DNA of 8,852 bases from an uncultured Spirochaetales bacterium (GCA_934247875.1 CAKQJZ010000084.1:1-8852), one strand, 5' to 3'. Numbered from the stretch's first letter, positions 1-7,378 are shown. Numbers and translations are program-made. The notes: generated from the letters alone by a model not told the origin.

Positions 1-144
1 GAGAAGCTTGCAGATGCAGTTCTATCTAGAGTAGACTGGTGGGGTCAGGATCTGAGAGAGATTCCAGGACTCAAAGAAAAAGTAGCATCCAACCTTGAGT
101 CAATCTGGACAAAAGGTATGACAGAGACTATCAAGAATCTATAA
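1..144 (+). CDS. uxaB: Tagaturonate/fructuronate reductase, C-terminal fragment (UxaB-like)
   Basis: Only the last 47 codons are in the window; the gene begins upstream. The frame is open from base 1 to a TAA stop. It contains the tail signature WGQDLREIPGL followed by a helical stretch ending in TETIKNL. A 'W-G-x-D-L-x-x-I-P-G-L' segment is typical of the C-terminal domain of the long-chain mannitol dehydrogenase family, which includes tagaturonate reductase (UxaB), fructuronate reductase (UxuB) and mannitol dehydrogenases. UxaB performs the NADH-dependent reduction of D-tagaturonate to D-altronate in the cytoplasm. The following gene, 15 bp away, is altronate dehydratase, which uses exactly that product, so UxaB is the best reading. 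The alternative is UxuB, since the isomerase two genes on also makes fructuronate. The catalytic and NAD-binding parts are not visible, so the symbol rests mostly on context. Confidence 0.72.
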   Translation, partial: EKLADAVLSRVDWWGQDLREIPGLKEKVASNLESIWTKGMTETIKNL

Positions 145-159
145 AAAGTAGGGATCACA

Positions 160-1674
160 ATGGAAGCTAAACTGATACAGATAACTCCACGTGATAATGT
201 TGCAGTCGCCATTCAAGCACTCTTGAAGGGCGACGTTGTCACTGTAGATGGAGACACATTCACACTTCTTACCGATATTCCAGCAGGCCATAAGGTTGCA
301 CTCAAGGATATCAAGAAAGAGGAGCCAGTAATCAAATACGGCTACCCTATCGGAGCTGCTAAAGAGGATATTGCCAAAGGCTCTCATGTCCATGCATTCA
401 ACATCAACACACTCTTAAGCGAGAGCGCTAGCTACACATATGATGAAGCTACTGCTAAAGAATTCATGCTCGAAGCTAAAGAGGATGCCAAGAGATGGGA
501 AGGCCATGCACCTGTAATCCAGGCTTACGAGAGAAAGAATGGAGAGATCGGCATCAGAAATGGGCTTTGGATCGTTCCTACTGTTGGCTGTGTCAACCAG
601 ATTGCGAATAAGCTGGCACTTTGGGGCAATGAGACACTAGGCATTGAAGATGGAGTTCACGCTTGGACTCATCCTTATGGTTGCTCTCAGATGGGAGAAG
701 ACCATGAGAACACAAGAAAGATCCTTGCAGATTTGGTTCATCACCCTAATGCTGGCGGTGTTCTTGTACTAGGACTTGGATGCGAGAACAACACAATGGC
801 AAGCTTCAAAGAGCTTGTTGGCCCAGTAGACGAAGAGAGAGTGAAGTTCTTGGTCTGCCAGGAAAGCGAAGATGAGATAAGAGACGCTAAGGCTCTTATG
901 ACAGAACTCGCTGAAGTTATCAAAGAAGACAAGAGAAAACCTCAGCCAATGTCTAAGCTTGTAGTTGGCTTCAAGTGCGGCGGCTCAGATGGTTTCTCAG
1001 GCATCACTGCAAACCCACTTGTTGGCAGATTCTGCAACGAGCTTACTGCTATGGGTGGCACTGCTATCCTTACAGAGGTTCCTGAGATGTTCGGTGCTGA
1101 GCAGATGCTTATGAACAGAGCTAAAGACAGAGAGACTTTTGAGAAGATCGTTAAGCTGATCAACACATTCAAAGAGTACTTTGTAGCTCATCATCAGGTA
1201 GTATATGAGAACCCAAGCCCAGGCAACAAAGCTGGTGGTATTTCAACACTTGAAGATAAGTCTCTTGGCTGTGTACAGAAAGGCGGAAGAGCTCCTGTAA
1301 TGTCTGTACTCTCATATGGAGAGCGCGTACATGAGAGCGGTCTTACACTCCTCTTAGGTCCAGGTAATGATATCGTATCAACAACAGCTCAGACAGCATC
1401 AGGTGCACATATCATTCTCTTTACAACAGGCAGAGGCACTCCACTTGGAGCACCTGTTCCAACTGTAAAGATTGCAACTAACTCCTCTCTTGCAGAGAGA
1501 AAGGCTGACTGGATTGATTTCAATGCTGGTGCAATGCTTGAGAAAGACCCTAGAGAAGTAACCAATGACCTTGTTTCACTTATCACTGCTATCGCTAACG
1601 GAAACAAGAAGACAAAGAACGAAGAGAATGGATACGCAGAGATCTCTCTCTTCAAAGATGGCGTAATTCTATAA
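160..1674 (+). CDS. uxaA: Altronate dehydratase
   Basis: Predicted to dehydrate D-altronate to 2-keto-3-deoxy-D-gluconate in the cytoplasm, the step after UxaB. At 504 residues it matches the usual length of about 495-500. Residues 1-90 form an N-terminal SAF-type domain (DNVAVAIQALLKGD near residues 12-25; a GSHVHAFNI segment later). The rest is the galactarate/altronate dehydratase catalytic region. Visible conserved blocks include PTVGCVNQIANKLA, the HPYGCSQMGEDHENT block with Cys175, LGLGCENN, VGFKCGGSDGFSG with Cys273, LTEVPEMFGAEQ, and near the end FTTGRGTPLGAPVPTVKI. The conserved cysteines fit the iron dependence known for this family. The ATG at 160 follows an AGTAGGGA Shine-Dalgarno-like stretch and lies 15 bp after the uxaB stop, so co-translation in one operon is likely. 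Galactarate dehydratase is the main alternative family member; the UxaB and UxaC neighbours favour altronate. Confidence 0.95.
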   Translation: MEAKLIQITPRDNVAVAIQALLKGDVVTVDGDTFTLLTDIPAGHKVALKDIKKEEPVIKYGYPIGAAKEDIAKGSHVHAFNINTLLSESASYTYDEATAKEFMLEAKEDAKRWEGHAPVIQAYERKNGEIGIRNGLWIVPTVGCVNQIANKLALWGNETLGIEDGVHAWTHPYGCSQMGEDHENTRKILADLVHHPNAGGVLVLGLGCENNTMASFKELVGPVDEERVKFLVCQESEDEIRDAKALMTELAEVIKEDKRKPQPMSKLVVGFKCGGSDGFSGITANPLVGRFCNELTAMGGTAILTEVPEMFGAEQMLMNRAKDRETFEKIVKLINTFKEYFVAHHQVVYENPSPGNKAGGISTLEDKSLGCVQKGGRAPVMSVLSYGERVHESGLTLLLGPGNDIVSTTAQTASGAHIILFTTGRGTPLGAPVPTVKIATNSSLAERKADWIDFNAGAMLEKDPREVTNDLVSLITAIANGNKKTKNEENGYAEISLFKDGVIL

Positions 1675-1691
1675 CAAAAGGAAGGACTATT

Positions 1692-3095
1692 ATGAAACAG
1701 TTTATGGATGAAGAATTCATGCTCAATAATAAGACAGCATCAAAGCTCTATCATGAATATGCAGCTGATATGCCTATTTTCGACTATCACTGTCACTTAA
1801 TCCCTTCACAGATTGCTGAAGACAAGAGATTCACAACTATCTCTGATGCTTGGCTTGGTGGTGACCACTATAAGTGGAGACAGATCAGAACAGCTGGTTT
1901 TGATGAGAATCTCATTACAGGAAGCGCTGACCCATTTGATAAATTCATGGCTTGGGCAGAGACAATGGAGAGCCTCATCGGCAACCCACTCTACCACTGG
2001 ACACACTTGGAGCTCCAGCGCTACTTCGGCATCTATGATGTACTTAATAGAAAGAACGCTAAGAAAATTTATGATGAAGCTAACAGAAAGTTCAAGGAAG
2101 ACCTAGAGCTTTCAGTATTCGGCATCATGAAGAAGTTCAATGTATATGCAGTTGGAACAACAGACGATCCTGCAGATGATCTGAAGTATCATAAGATCAT
2201 CAGAGATGAAGGCAAGTGCCCTGCTAAAGTAATCCCTTCATATCGCCCAGATAAGGCACTCAACATTGAAAAACCAGAGTTCAAGGAATATATTGAGAAG
2301 CTTGAAAAAGCTGCTGGTTTTGCTATCAACAGTCCAAGTGACCTTGTCAAAGCACTTGAGAACAGACTCGACTTCTTCGTAGAGATGGGCTGCCGTGCAT
2401 CTGACCATGCACTTGTTACAGCTCCTCACACATTCTTAAGCGATAGCGAGATTGACTCTATCCTTGCTAAGAAAATGGAAGGCGGAGAGATTAACGCAAG
2501 AGAAGCTGATGGCTGGAGAACTTATGTAATGTCTCACCTTGCTAGAGCTTACAACAAGAAGAATGTTGCTATGCAGCTCCACTTCTCTGCTATCAGAGAT
2601 AACAACCCAGGCATGTACAGAACACTTGGACCAGACACAGGATACGATGCATCACATGATGTAACACTCGCATCTGAAGTATCTGCATTCATGGGTTCTC
2701 TATCTGAGACAAATGAAATTCCTAAGACAATCTTCTACTCTCTAAATCCTAAGGATTACTACTCACTTGGCACACTTATGGGCTGTTATCAGGGTGGTGG
2801 CATCAGAGGTAAGATCCAGCTTGGTTCTGCTTGGTGGTTCTGTGATCATAGAGATGGAATGGAAGAGCAGATGAAGACTCTTGCTAACCTTGGACAGCTA
2901 CCAGCATTCATTGGAATGCTCACAGATTCAAGATCATTCCTCTCATATCCAAGACATGAGTACTTCAGAAGAATACTTTGCAATATCTTAGGCACATGGG
3001 TTGAGAATGGAGAGATTCCTAACGACGATGAAATGCTCGAAAGAGTTGTTAAGGACATCTGCTTCAACAACGCACAGCACTATTTTGAGGGTTAA
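1692..3095 (+). CDS. uxaC: Uronate (glucuronate/galacturonate) isomerase
   Basis: Predicted to interconvert D-galacturonate with D-tagaturonate, and D-glucuronate with D-fructuronate. This is the entry step of the pathway served by the two genes upstream. The 467-residue protein has the normal length (E. coli about 470). It is a member of the amidohydrolase superfamily: the beta-strand-1 metal motif is FDYHCHL with His33 and His35. Other family blocks seen are GGDHYKWRQIRTAG, TTDDPADDL, QLHFSAIRDNN and GSAWWFCDHRDG. Near the C-terminus comes LTDSRSFLSYPRHEYFRRIL, in which Asp412 is the expected catalytic aspartate. The first ATG is chosen because AAAGGAAGGA (1677-1686) sits five bases upstream of it. 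The gene follows uxaA by 17 bp and precedes the regulator by 2 bp, so it sits inside one transcription unit. No key residue is missing. Confidence 0.97.
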   Translation: MKQFMDEEFMLNNKTASKLYHEYAADMPIFDYHCHLIPSQIAEDKRFTTISDAWLGGDHYKWRQIRTAGFDENLITGSADPFDKFMAWAETMESLIGNPLYHWTHLELQRYFGIYDVLNRKNAKKIYDEANRKFKEDLELSVFGIMKKFNVYAVGTTDDPADDLKYHKIIRDEGKCPAKVIPSYRPDKALNIEKPEFKEYIEKLEKAAGFAINSPSDLVKALENRLDFFVEMGCRASDHALVTAPHTFLSDSEIDSILAKKMEGGEINAREADGWRTYVMSHLARAYNKKNVAMQLHFSAIRDNNPGMYRTLGPDTGYDASHDVTLASEVSAFMGSLSETNEIPKTIFYSLNPKDYYSLGTLMGCYQGGGIRGKIQLGSAWWFCDHRDGMEEQMKTLANLGQLPAFIGMLTDSRSFLSYPRHEYFRRILCNILGTWVENGEIPNDDEMLERVVKDICFNNAQHYFEG

Positions 3096-3097
3096 TA

Positions 3098-3868
3098 ATG
3101 GCTAAAGAGACAGATGAGAAACAGCTAAGTGCTGTAGAGAGAACAATGAGCATTCTTGAAGCGATATCAAAGAGCGGCGAGGTCAATTTGGAGACACTTG
3201 CAAAAAAGACATCGCTTCCTAAAGCTACGCTCTTGAGATTTCTCTCTTCCCTCGCTTCTCTTGGTTATGTCTATAGAGATGATGCAGATCGCTATCATCT
3301 GACACTTAAGATGTTCTCTATCGGGTCCAGAAGCTTAAAGGATCTGGACCTGATCAAAGTCGCAGAGCCATTTGCCAGAGAACTCTCCAAAGAACTTGGA
3401 GAGACTGTGCATATGGGCATCCTTGAAGATGACCAGGCTATATACGTACTTAAAGAGGAGTCTTATTACACAATCAGAATGTACTCCAGAGTCGGTAAAG
3501 CAATACCACTCTATTGCACAGCTATAGGCAAGATATTCCTATCTGAAATGAGCGAAACTGAGCTCTCTGATTATTTCAAGAACCACACACTTCGCCCATT
3601 TACTGCTAAATCTATAAGGACAGAAGCAGCGCTAAGAGAAGAGCTTAAACGCATCAAAGAGCGCGGCTGGTCAATAGACGACGAGGAACATGAGGACAAT
3701 ATAATGTGCCTCGCATCTCCAATCAGAGACAACAATGGCCACGTACTTGCAGCTATAAGCGTCTCATGGCCACTCTTCCGTTTTGACAGAAACAACTTCG
3801 AACACGAAGTAAAGCGTATCAAAGAAGCAACAGCTGAGATCTCAAGAATCTACGGCGCAGAAAGCTAA
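3098..3868 (+). CDS. kdgR: IclR-family transcriptional regulator, KdgR-like
   Basis: This 256-residue regulator has the IclR layout. An N-terminal winged helix-turn-helix starts at AVERTMSILEAIS (12-24), with the likely recognition helix in LPKATLLRFLSSLASLGYV (40-58). The effector-binding domain runs from about residue 80 to the end. Segments recalled from E. coli KdgR are closely matched: DLIKVAEPFARELS, the MYSRVGKAIPLYCTAIGK block, EEHEDNIMCLASPI and AISVSWPLFRF. KdgR proteins bind KDG and, in enterobacteria, repress KDG transport and catabolism genes. The gene is the last of the uronate operon, with a GAGGG ribosome site (3087-3091) inside the end of uxaC, so translational coupling and feedback control are likely. 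Its operator is not identifiable here because the operon promoter lies upstream of the window. The specific KdgR assignment is an inference from motifs and context; IclR membership is firm. Confidence 0.88.
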   Translation: MAKETDEKQLSAVERTMSILEAISKSGEVNLETLAKKTSLPKATLLRFLSSLASLGYVYRDDADRYHLTLKMFSIGSRSLKDLDLIKVAEPFARELSKELGETVHMGILEDDQAIYVLKEESYYTIRMYSRVGKAIPLYCTAIGKIFLSEMSETELSDYFKNHTLRPFTAKSIRTEAALREELKRIKERGWSIDDEEHEDNIMCLASPIRDNNGHVLAAISVSWPLFRFDRNNFEHEVKRIKEATAEISRIYGAES

Positions 3869-3876
3869 CCCAACAG

Positions 3877-3909
3877 GCTCTCATGGTATATCGTGAGAGC
3901 TTTTCTTTT
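3877..3909 (+). terminator. Intrinsic terminator of the uronate operon
   Basis: GCTCTCA (3877-3883) pairs exactly with TGAGAGC (3894-3900). The stem extends inward by a T·G wobble and a G-C pair, leaving a six-base loop GTATAT. The T-rich run TTTTCTTTTA follows directly. It begins 9 bases after the kdgR stop, the expected place for the end of the uxaB-uxaA-uxaC-kdgR transcript. Confidence 0.9.
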
Positions 3910-3972
3910 ACCCTCTTCCTGATATCTACTCATAGTTATCTTCTACAGCAAGTTAATAGCAATGATAAGGCA

Positions 3973-4001
3973 TTAAAAAACAGCTTGGTTTCCCAAGCTG
4001 T
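3973..4001 (-). terminator. Intrinsic terminator of the purine permease gene
   Basis: CAGCTTGG (3981-3988) pairs perfectly with CCAAGCTG (3993-4000) around a TTTC loop, with one further A-T pair outside. On the - strand the stem is followed by TTTTTTAA (complement of 3973-3980), a good U-tract. It lies 22 bases past the permease stop codon. On the + strand the stem is followed only by TCTTTGTTA, so it may act weakly in the other direction too. Confidence 0.9.
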
Positions 4002-4022
4002 CTTTGTTAGGTTCTTTATGCG

Positions 4023-5345
4023 TTATGCAATTGAGTCAACAACAATCTTGAATACGAAGAGAAGTGCTACGATGATTGTAGGAACACCAATGCTCTTCAT
4101 TTCTTTTTTGCAAAGCTTGATGATTACATAAGAGAGAATACCGAACATAATACCATCAGAGATTGAGTATGCGCAGATCATGAACAGAATTGTCAAGAAT
4201 GCTGGAATACCTTCAGATGGATCCTCAAAGTCTATTTCCTTAACTGGGCTCATCATGTAGAAGCCTACGAGAATGAGTGCAGGAGCTGTTGCAGCTGAAG
4301 GAATAGATAGGAATAGAGGAGCTAAGAATAGAGATAAGAAGAAGAGTACAGCTGTTACAATAGCTGTAACACCAGTTCTACCACCCTCTACTACACCAGT
4401 TGAGCTCTCTACGAATGTTGTTACTGTAGATGTACCGAGCATAGCACCGAATGTTGTACCAATAGCATCAGCAAGAAGAGCTTCCTTACAGTTAGGGATA
4501 GATCCATCTTCCTGAATCATATCAGCCTTAGTAGCGCATCCAATGAGTGTTCCTACTGTATCGAACATATCTACAAATAGGAATGTGAACATGATTACCA
4601 AGAAGTCTGCTGAGAAAATGTGTGTCCACTCAAACTTGCAGAATGTAGGAGCAAGTGATGGAGGAAGGAATGAACCGCCAGAGTACTTTGTAACACCAAA
4701 TGGAATACCAATGATTGTTGAGATGATTATACCAGCAAGCAATGCACCCTTAACATTATGAGAAATGAGAACAGCTGTTACGATAAGGCCAATCATTGCT
4801 ACTAATGCAGAAGGAGTATGTACCCAGTCACCTAGTGATACGAGAGTTGCAGAATCAATGACAATACCTGCATTCTGGAGTCCGATGAAAGCAATGAATA
4901 GACCAATACCTACGCTTATAGCTCTCTTGAGGTTAGCTGGGATTGAGTTAACGATTGCTTCTCTTACGTTGAAGAATGTAAGGAGTAAGAAGATGATACC
5001 CTCTACAAATACAGCAGTTAGAGCAAACTGCCATGTGTAGCCCATTGTCAGGATAACTGTGTATGCCAAGAATGCATTCAGTCCCATGCCTGGTGCAAGT
5101 GCAAATGGAAGATTTGCAACAATGCCCATTACTAATGTTGCGACACAAGATGACAAAGCTGTTGCAGTAAATACAGCGCCAGCATCCATGCCTGCTTCCC
5201 CAAGAACTGGGTCTGCCAAGATAGATGGGTTAACAGCTAGAATATAAGCCATTGCCAAGAATGTTGTTATTCCAGCTACGATCTCGGTGCGAAGAGATGT
5301 TCCTTTTTTAGCTAATGAGTTTTTATCAAACTTAACTAGTTCCAT
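4023..5345 (-). CDS. NCS2-family purine permease (AzgA/PbuG-type; adenine/guanine/hypoxanthine)
   Basis: A 440-residue integral membrane protein, the normal length for the AzgA branch of the NCS2 (nucleobase:cation symporter-2) family. It is hydrophobic throughout, with about 12-14 membrane segments. Family blocks are clear: ITTFLAMAYILAVNPSIL (26-43), APGMGLNAFLAYTV (84-97), FVDMFDTVGT (257-266), and the signature LGTSTVTTFVESSTGVVEGG running on to RTG (303-325). In this branch the conserved Glu/Asp and Asn residues in these blocks shape the substrate and proton path. E. coli AdeP/PurP and GhxP and B. subtilis PbuG are related proteins, and the exact base cannot be read from sequence alone. 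The ATG at 5345 is supported by a perfect AAGGAGGA site seven bases upstream. The gene is divergent from adenine deaminase, so uptake of adenine feeding AdeC is the natural inference. Confidence 0.93.
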   Translation of the reverse strand: MELVKFDKNSLAKKGTSLRTEIVAGITTFLAMAYILAVNPSILADPVLGEAGMDAGAVFTATALSSCVATLVMGIVANLPFALAPGMGLNAFLAYTVILTMGYTWQFALTAVFVEGIIFLLLTFFNVREAIVNSIPANLKRAISVGIGLFIAFIGLQNAGIVIDSATLVSLGDWVHTPSALVAMIGLIVTAVLISHNVKGALLAGIIISTIIGIPFGVTKYSGGSFLPPSLAPTFCKFEWTHIFSADFLVIMFTFLFVDMFDTVGTLIGCATKADMIQEDGSIPNCKEALLADAIGTTFGAMLGTSTVTTFVESSTGVVEGGRTGVTAIVTAVLFFLSLFLAPLFLSIPSAATAPALILVGFYMMSPVKEIDFEDPSEGIPAFLTILFMICAYSISDGIMFGILSYVIIKLCKKEMKSIGVPTIIVALLFVFKIVVDSIA

Positions 5346-5350
5346 CTATT

Positions 5351-5358
5351 TCCTCCTT
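5351..5358 (-). promoter_or_regulatory. Shine-Dalgarno site of the purine permease
   Basis: The - strand reads AAGGAGGA, complementary to the 16S rRNA tail, five bases from the end of the eight-base match to the ATG of the permease. It fixes the start codon at 5345-5343. Confidence 0.85.
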
Positions 5359-5429
5359 AATTTAATATCCACTAACTATTGTAAATGCTGTTTGTAAATT
5401 TATGCCACAAAAAGTTGCATTTTGTTGTC

Positions 5430-5458
5430 TTTTTAGACATAGCTCAACATTTGTCCAA
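5430..5458 (-). promoter_or_regulatory. Candidate promoter of the purine permease
   Basis: On the - strand TTGGAC (complement of 5453-5458) is followed, after a 17-base spacer, by TAAAAA (complement of 5430-5435). This gives a sigma-70-like promoter with a leader of roughly 75-80 bases. The TGTCT/AGACA inverted repeat overlaps the proposed -10, so it could be an operator. The -10 match is only moderate and AT-rich sequence yields such matches by chance. Confidence 0.35.
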
Positions 5459-5515
5459 TAAATTAATGTTTACATAAATTCTAACAAATAAATCTCAATA
5501 ATTCAAATTAAGCTT

Positions 5516-5521
5516 TATAAT
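5516..5521 (+). promoter_or_regulatory. Candidate -10 box of adeC
   Basis: A perfect TATAAT lies 16 bases before the adeC ATG, but no good -35 is found 16-18 bases upstream. Transcription from it would start inside or just at the GGGGAGG ribosome site (5526-5532). A second candidate further upstream is TTGTCC (5451-5456), 16 bases, then CATAAA (5473-5478), which would give a more usual leader of about 50 bases. Confidence 0.3.
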
Positions 5522-5537
5522 ATGTGGGGAGGCTTTA

Positions 5538-7271
5538 ATGAAAAAGGACGAATTAAAGAGACTTATAGATGCTTCAATGGGCAGAGACAAGGCAGATCTT
5601 AAGCTTAAGAATGCCAATGTTGTCGATGTTTTCAATCAGGATACCTTCAAAGCAGATGTTTATGTTAAGGATGGATATATCATAGGGTTTGATGGAGAAA
5701 GAGATGCAAAAGAGGAAATCGATGCTGAAGGCAAGTTCCTTATTCCAGGCTTTATTGATAGCCATTGCCATATAGAGAGCAGCCACCTCTCCCCTTCTGA
5801 ATTCTCAGACGCTGTCACACCATGTGGCACGACAACAGTTATTGCAGACCCACATGAGATATGCAACGTTGCAGGCTTAGATGCACTTAAATATATGATG
5901 AAGAGCGCTGAAAATGCACCGCTCAATATATTCTACATGTTCCCTTCCTGCGTTCCTGCAACTCCATTTGAGCATTCTGGTGCTGTACTGGAAGCTAAAG
6001 AAATAGAATCTGTTCTAGATGATGATAAACTTTTAGGCCTTGGTGAGATGATGAACTATCCTGGCATTATCAATGCAGATGACAGTGTACTTGCTAAACT
6101 AGAATCAGCTCATAAGCGCAACAAGCTTATTGATGGCCATGTTCCATCTATTCAAGGACAGGGTCTTGATGCATATATCCTTACAGGAATCTCAACAGAT
6201 CATGAGTGCGAAACACCTGATGAGCTGAGAGAGAAAGTAAGAAAAGGCATGTATGTAATGCTTCGTCAAGGAACTGCCTGCAAGAATGTATTGCAGCTTC
6301 TTCCTGGCGTTGATGATAAAAACTATAGACGCACAGTATTCTGCACAGATGATAGACAGCCTCAGTCTATTACCAGAGAGGGACATATCAACTACGCAGT
6401 CAACTTGGCTATCAGTGGTGGCTTAGATCCACTAAAAGCAATCACTATCGCAACTTTGAATGCGTCTGAGTGCTATAGACTACGCGACAGAGGCGCTATC
6501 GCTCCTGGAAGAAGAGCAGATTTCTTCTTGTCTGATTCAATTGAAGTCATTAAGCCAACTAAGGTATTCATAGGTGGAAAGCTTGTTGGAGAAAATGGCA
6601 AAGCAACTATCAAAGCTCCACATATCAAGCCAGAAGGCGTTAGTGGAAGAATGGAGATAAAGGACTTTACTAGAGATAGCCTCAAGCTGAAACTCAATAG
6701 CGACAAAGTAAGAGTCATCGAGATTATCCCAGGTGGCGTAGTAACAGGTAAAGGAGAAGCTATAGTAAAGAGAGACAAAGACTCATTATGGGTACATAAC
6801 CCAGATGAAGATGTATTGAAGCTTGCTGTAGTTGAACGCCATCATGGAACTGGAAATGTTGGTCTTGCACTTATCAGAGGGTACGGAATGAAACATGGTG
6901 CAGTAGCAACATCAATTGCACATGACTCTCATAACATCATAGTAATCGGCGACAATGATGAAGATATGTATCTTGCTGTAAAAGAGCTTGAGAGAATCGG
7001 CGGCGGCATTACTATGTTCAAGGATGGAAAGAATTTAGGAACTCATCAGCTTGAAATCGGAGGCTTGATGACTGACTTACCACTTGAAGAAGTAACAAAG
7101 TGCCTCGATGAGCTACATGAAACAGCAGACAAAGAGCTTCATGTAAATAAAGATATAGATCCATTCATGACTCTATGCTTTATGGCACTTCCTGTAATCC
7201 CTAGCTACAAGCTAACAGATTGCGGACTCTTCGATGTAACAACATTCTCATTTGTAGATATCAACCTATAA
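5538..7271 (+). CDS. adeC: Adenine deaminase
   Basis: Predicted to deaminate adenine to hypoxanthine plus ammonia in the cytoplasm, for purine salvage or nitrogen supply. The 577-residue length equals that usual for AdeC (about 570-590). It belongs to the amidohydrolase superfamily. The N-terminal metal motif is PGFIDSHCHIESS with His76 and His78, followed by VIADPHEI (His106). LGEMMNYPG carries Glu170, DGHVPS carries His201, STDHE carries His222, and FCTDDR carries Asp271 and Asp272; these are the residues expected around the metal site. The C-terminal part, from about residue 390, is the AdeC-specific domain with ERHHGTGNVGLALIRGYG and ATSIAHDSHNI. GGGGAGG (5526-5532), five bases before the ATG, supports the start. 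It is divergent from a purine permease, the likely supplier of its substrate, and is followed closely by its own terminator. Confidence 0.96.
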   Translation: MKKDELKRLIDASMGRDKADLKLKNANVVDVFNQDTFKADVYVKDGYIIGFDGERDAKEEIDAEGKFLIPGFIDSHCHIESSHLSPSEFSDAVTPCGTTTVIADPHEICNVAGLDALKYMMKSAENAPLNIFYMFPSCVPATPFEHSGAVLEAKEIESVLDDDKLLGLGEMMNYPGIINADDSVLAKLESAHKRNKLIDGHVPSIQGQGLDAYILTGISTDHECETPDELREKVRKGMYVMLRQGTACKNVLQLLPGVDDKNYRRTVFCTDDRQPQSITREGHINYAVNLAISGGLDPLKAITIATLNASECYRLRDRGAIAPGRRADFFLSDSIEVIKPTKVFIGGKLVGENGKATIKAPHIKPEGVSGRMEIKDFTRDSLKLKLNSDKVRVIEIIPGGVVTGKGEAIVKRDKDSLWVHNPDEDVLKLAVVERHHGTGNVGLALIRGYGMKHGAVATSIAHDSHNIIVIGDNDEDMYLAVKELERIGGGITMFKDGKNLGTHQLEIGGLMTDLPLEEVTKCLDELHETADKELHVNKDIDPFMTLCFMALPVIPSYKLTDCGLFDVTTFSFVDINL

Positions 7272-7280
7272 AATAGTTTT

Positions 7281-7312
7281 TCTCCAGGGCAACTAGCTCT
7301 GGAGATTTTCTT
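7281..7312 (+). terminator. Intrinsic terminator of adeC
   Basis: TCTCCAGGGC (7281-7290) pairs over ten positions, one of them a G·T wobble, with GCTCTGGAGA (7296-7305) around the loop AACTA. TTTTCTT follows. It starts 10 bases after the adeC stop, so the downstream ATPase gene probably needs its own promoter. Confidence 0.9.
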
Positions 7313-7318
7313 AAATCC

Positions 7319-7347
7319 TTGCTTTATTCCGATAAACACCTTATATT
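7319..7347 (+). promoter_or_regulatory. Candidate promoter of the RloA-like ATPase gene
   Basis: TTGCTT (7319-7324) and TATATT (7342-7347) are separated by exactly 17 bases. The -10 matches TATAAT in five of six positions; the -35 is weak. It lies between the adeC terminator and the ATPase start and would begin transcription near 7354, giving a leader of only about 20-25 bases. The -10 is embedded in the left arm of the palindrome at 7332-7378. Confidence 0.5.
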
Positions 7348-7378
7348 TGTAGTAATCCTACATATTTGAGGTGTTTAT
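7332..7378. repeat. Long imperfect palindrome covering promoter, ribosome site and start codon
   Basis: ATAAACACCT (7332-7341) is the exact reverse complement of AGGTGTTTAT (7369-7378). Inside it TGTAG (7348-7352) pairs with CTACA (7358-7362) around the five-base centre TAATC. Read as RNA, the 21 position pairs give 18 Watson-Crick pairs, one U·G wobble (7342/7368) and two U-U mismatches (7344/7366 and 7347/7363). The right arm holds the GAGG ribosome site (7368-7371) and the first two bases of the ATG at 7377. The element could be an operator at DNA level, or in longer transcripts an RNA hairpin that hides the ribosome site. It is not followed by a T-run, so it is not a terminator. Confidence 0.85.

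Larger units (their letters stand above)
5346..5537. promoter_or_regulatory. Shared divergent control region between permease and adeC
   Basis: This 192-bp, very AT-rich region separates the two divergent purine genes and must contain both promoters. Symmetric elements visible in it are TGTCT/AGACA around TTTT (5426-5439), AACATT/AATGTT with a 13-base spacer (5446-5451 and 5465-5470), and the palindromic octamer-like TTGTCCAA (5451-5458). The direct repeat TTGTAAAT occurs twice, 13 bases apart (5379-5386 and 5392-5399). I looked for the conserved core of a purine riboswitch on both strands and did not find it. Control is therefore more likely by a DNA-binding protein or constitutive. Which of these repeats matters is unknown. 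Confidence 0.6.

Noticed and set aside
1389..1655. - strand open frame within uxaA
   Set aside because: Antisense to conserved catalytic blocks of uxaA, with no ribosome site or recognisable motif.
3905..3972. Short GATA/TATC symmetry between the two facing terminators
   Set aside because: Arms are only four bases in AT-rich DNA; no evidence of a small RNA or regulatory site.
3883..4131. Small + strand ORF of 82 codons
   Set aside because: It begins inside the kdgR terminator, runs through the opposing terminator and into the antisense of the permease, and has no ribosome site.
4273..5247. Several + strand open frames opposite the permease
   Set aside because: They are antisense shadows of a coding gene with strong motifs and a perfect ribosome site on the - strand.
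7371..7376. GTG at 7371 as start of the ATPase gene
   Set aside because: It overlaps the only good ribosome site (GAGG, 7368-7371); the ATG six bases later is properly spaced.
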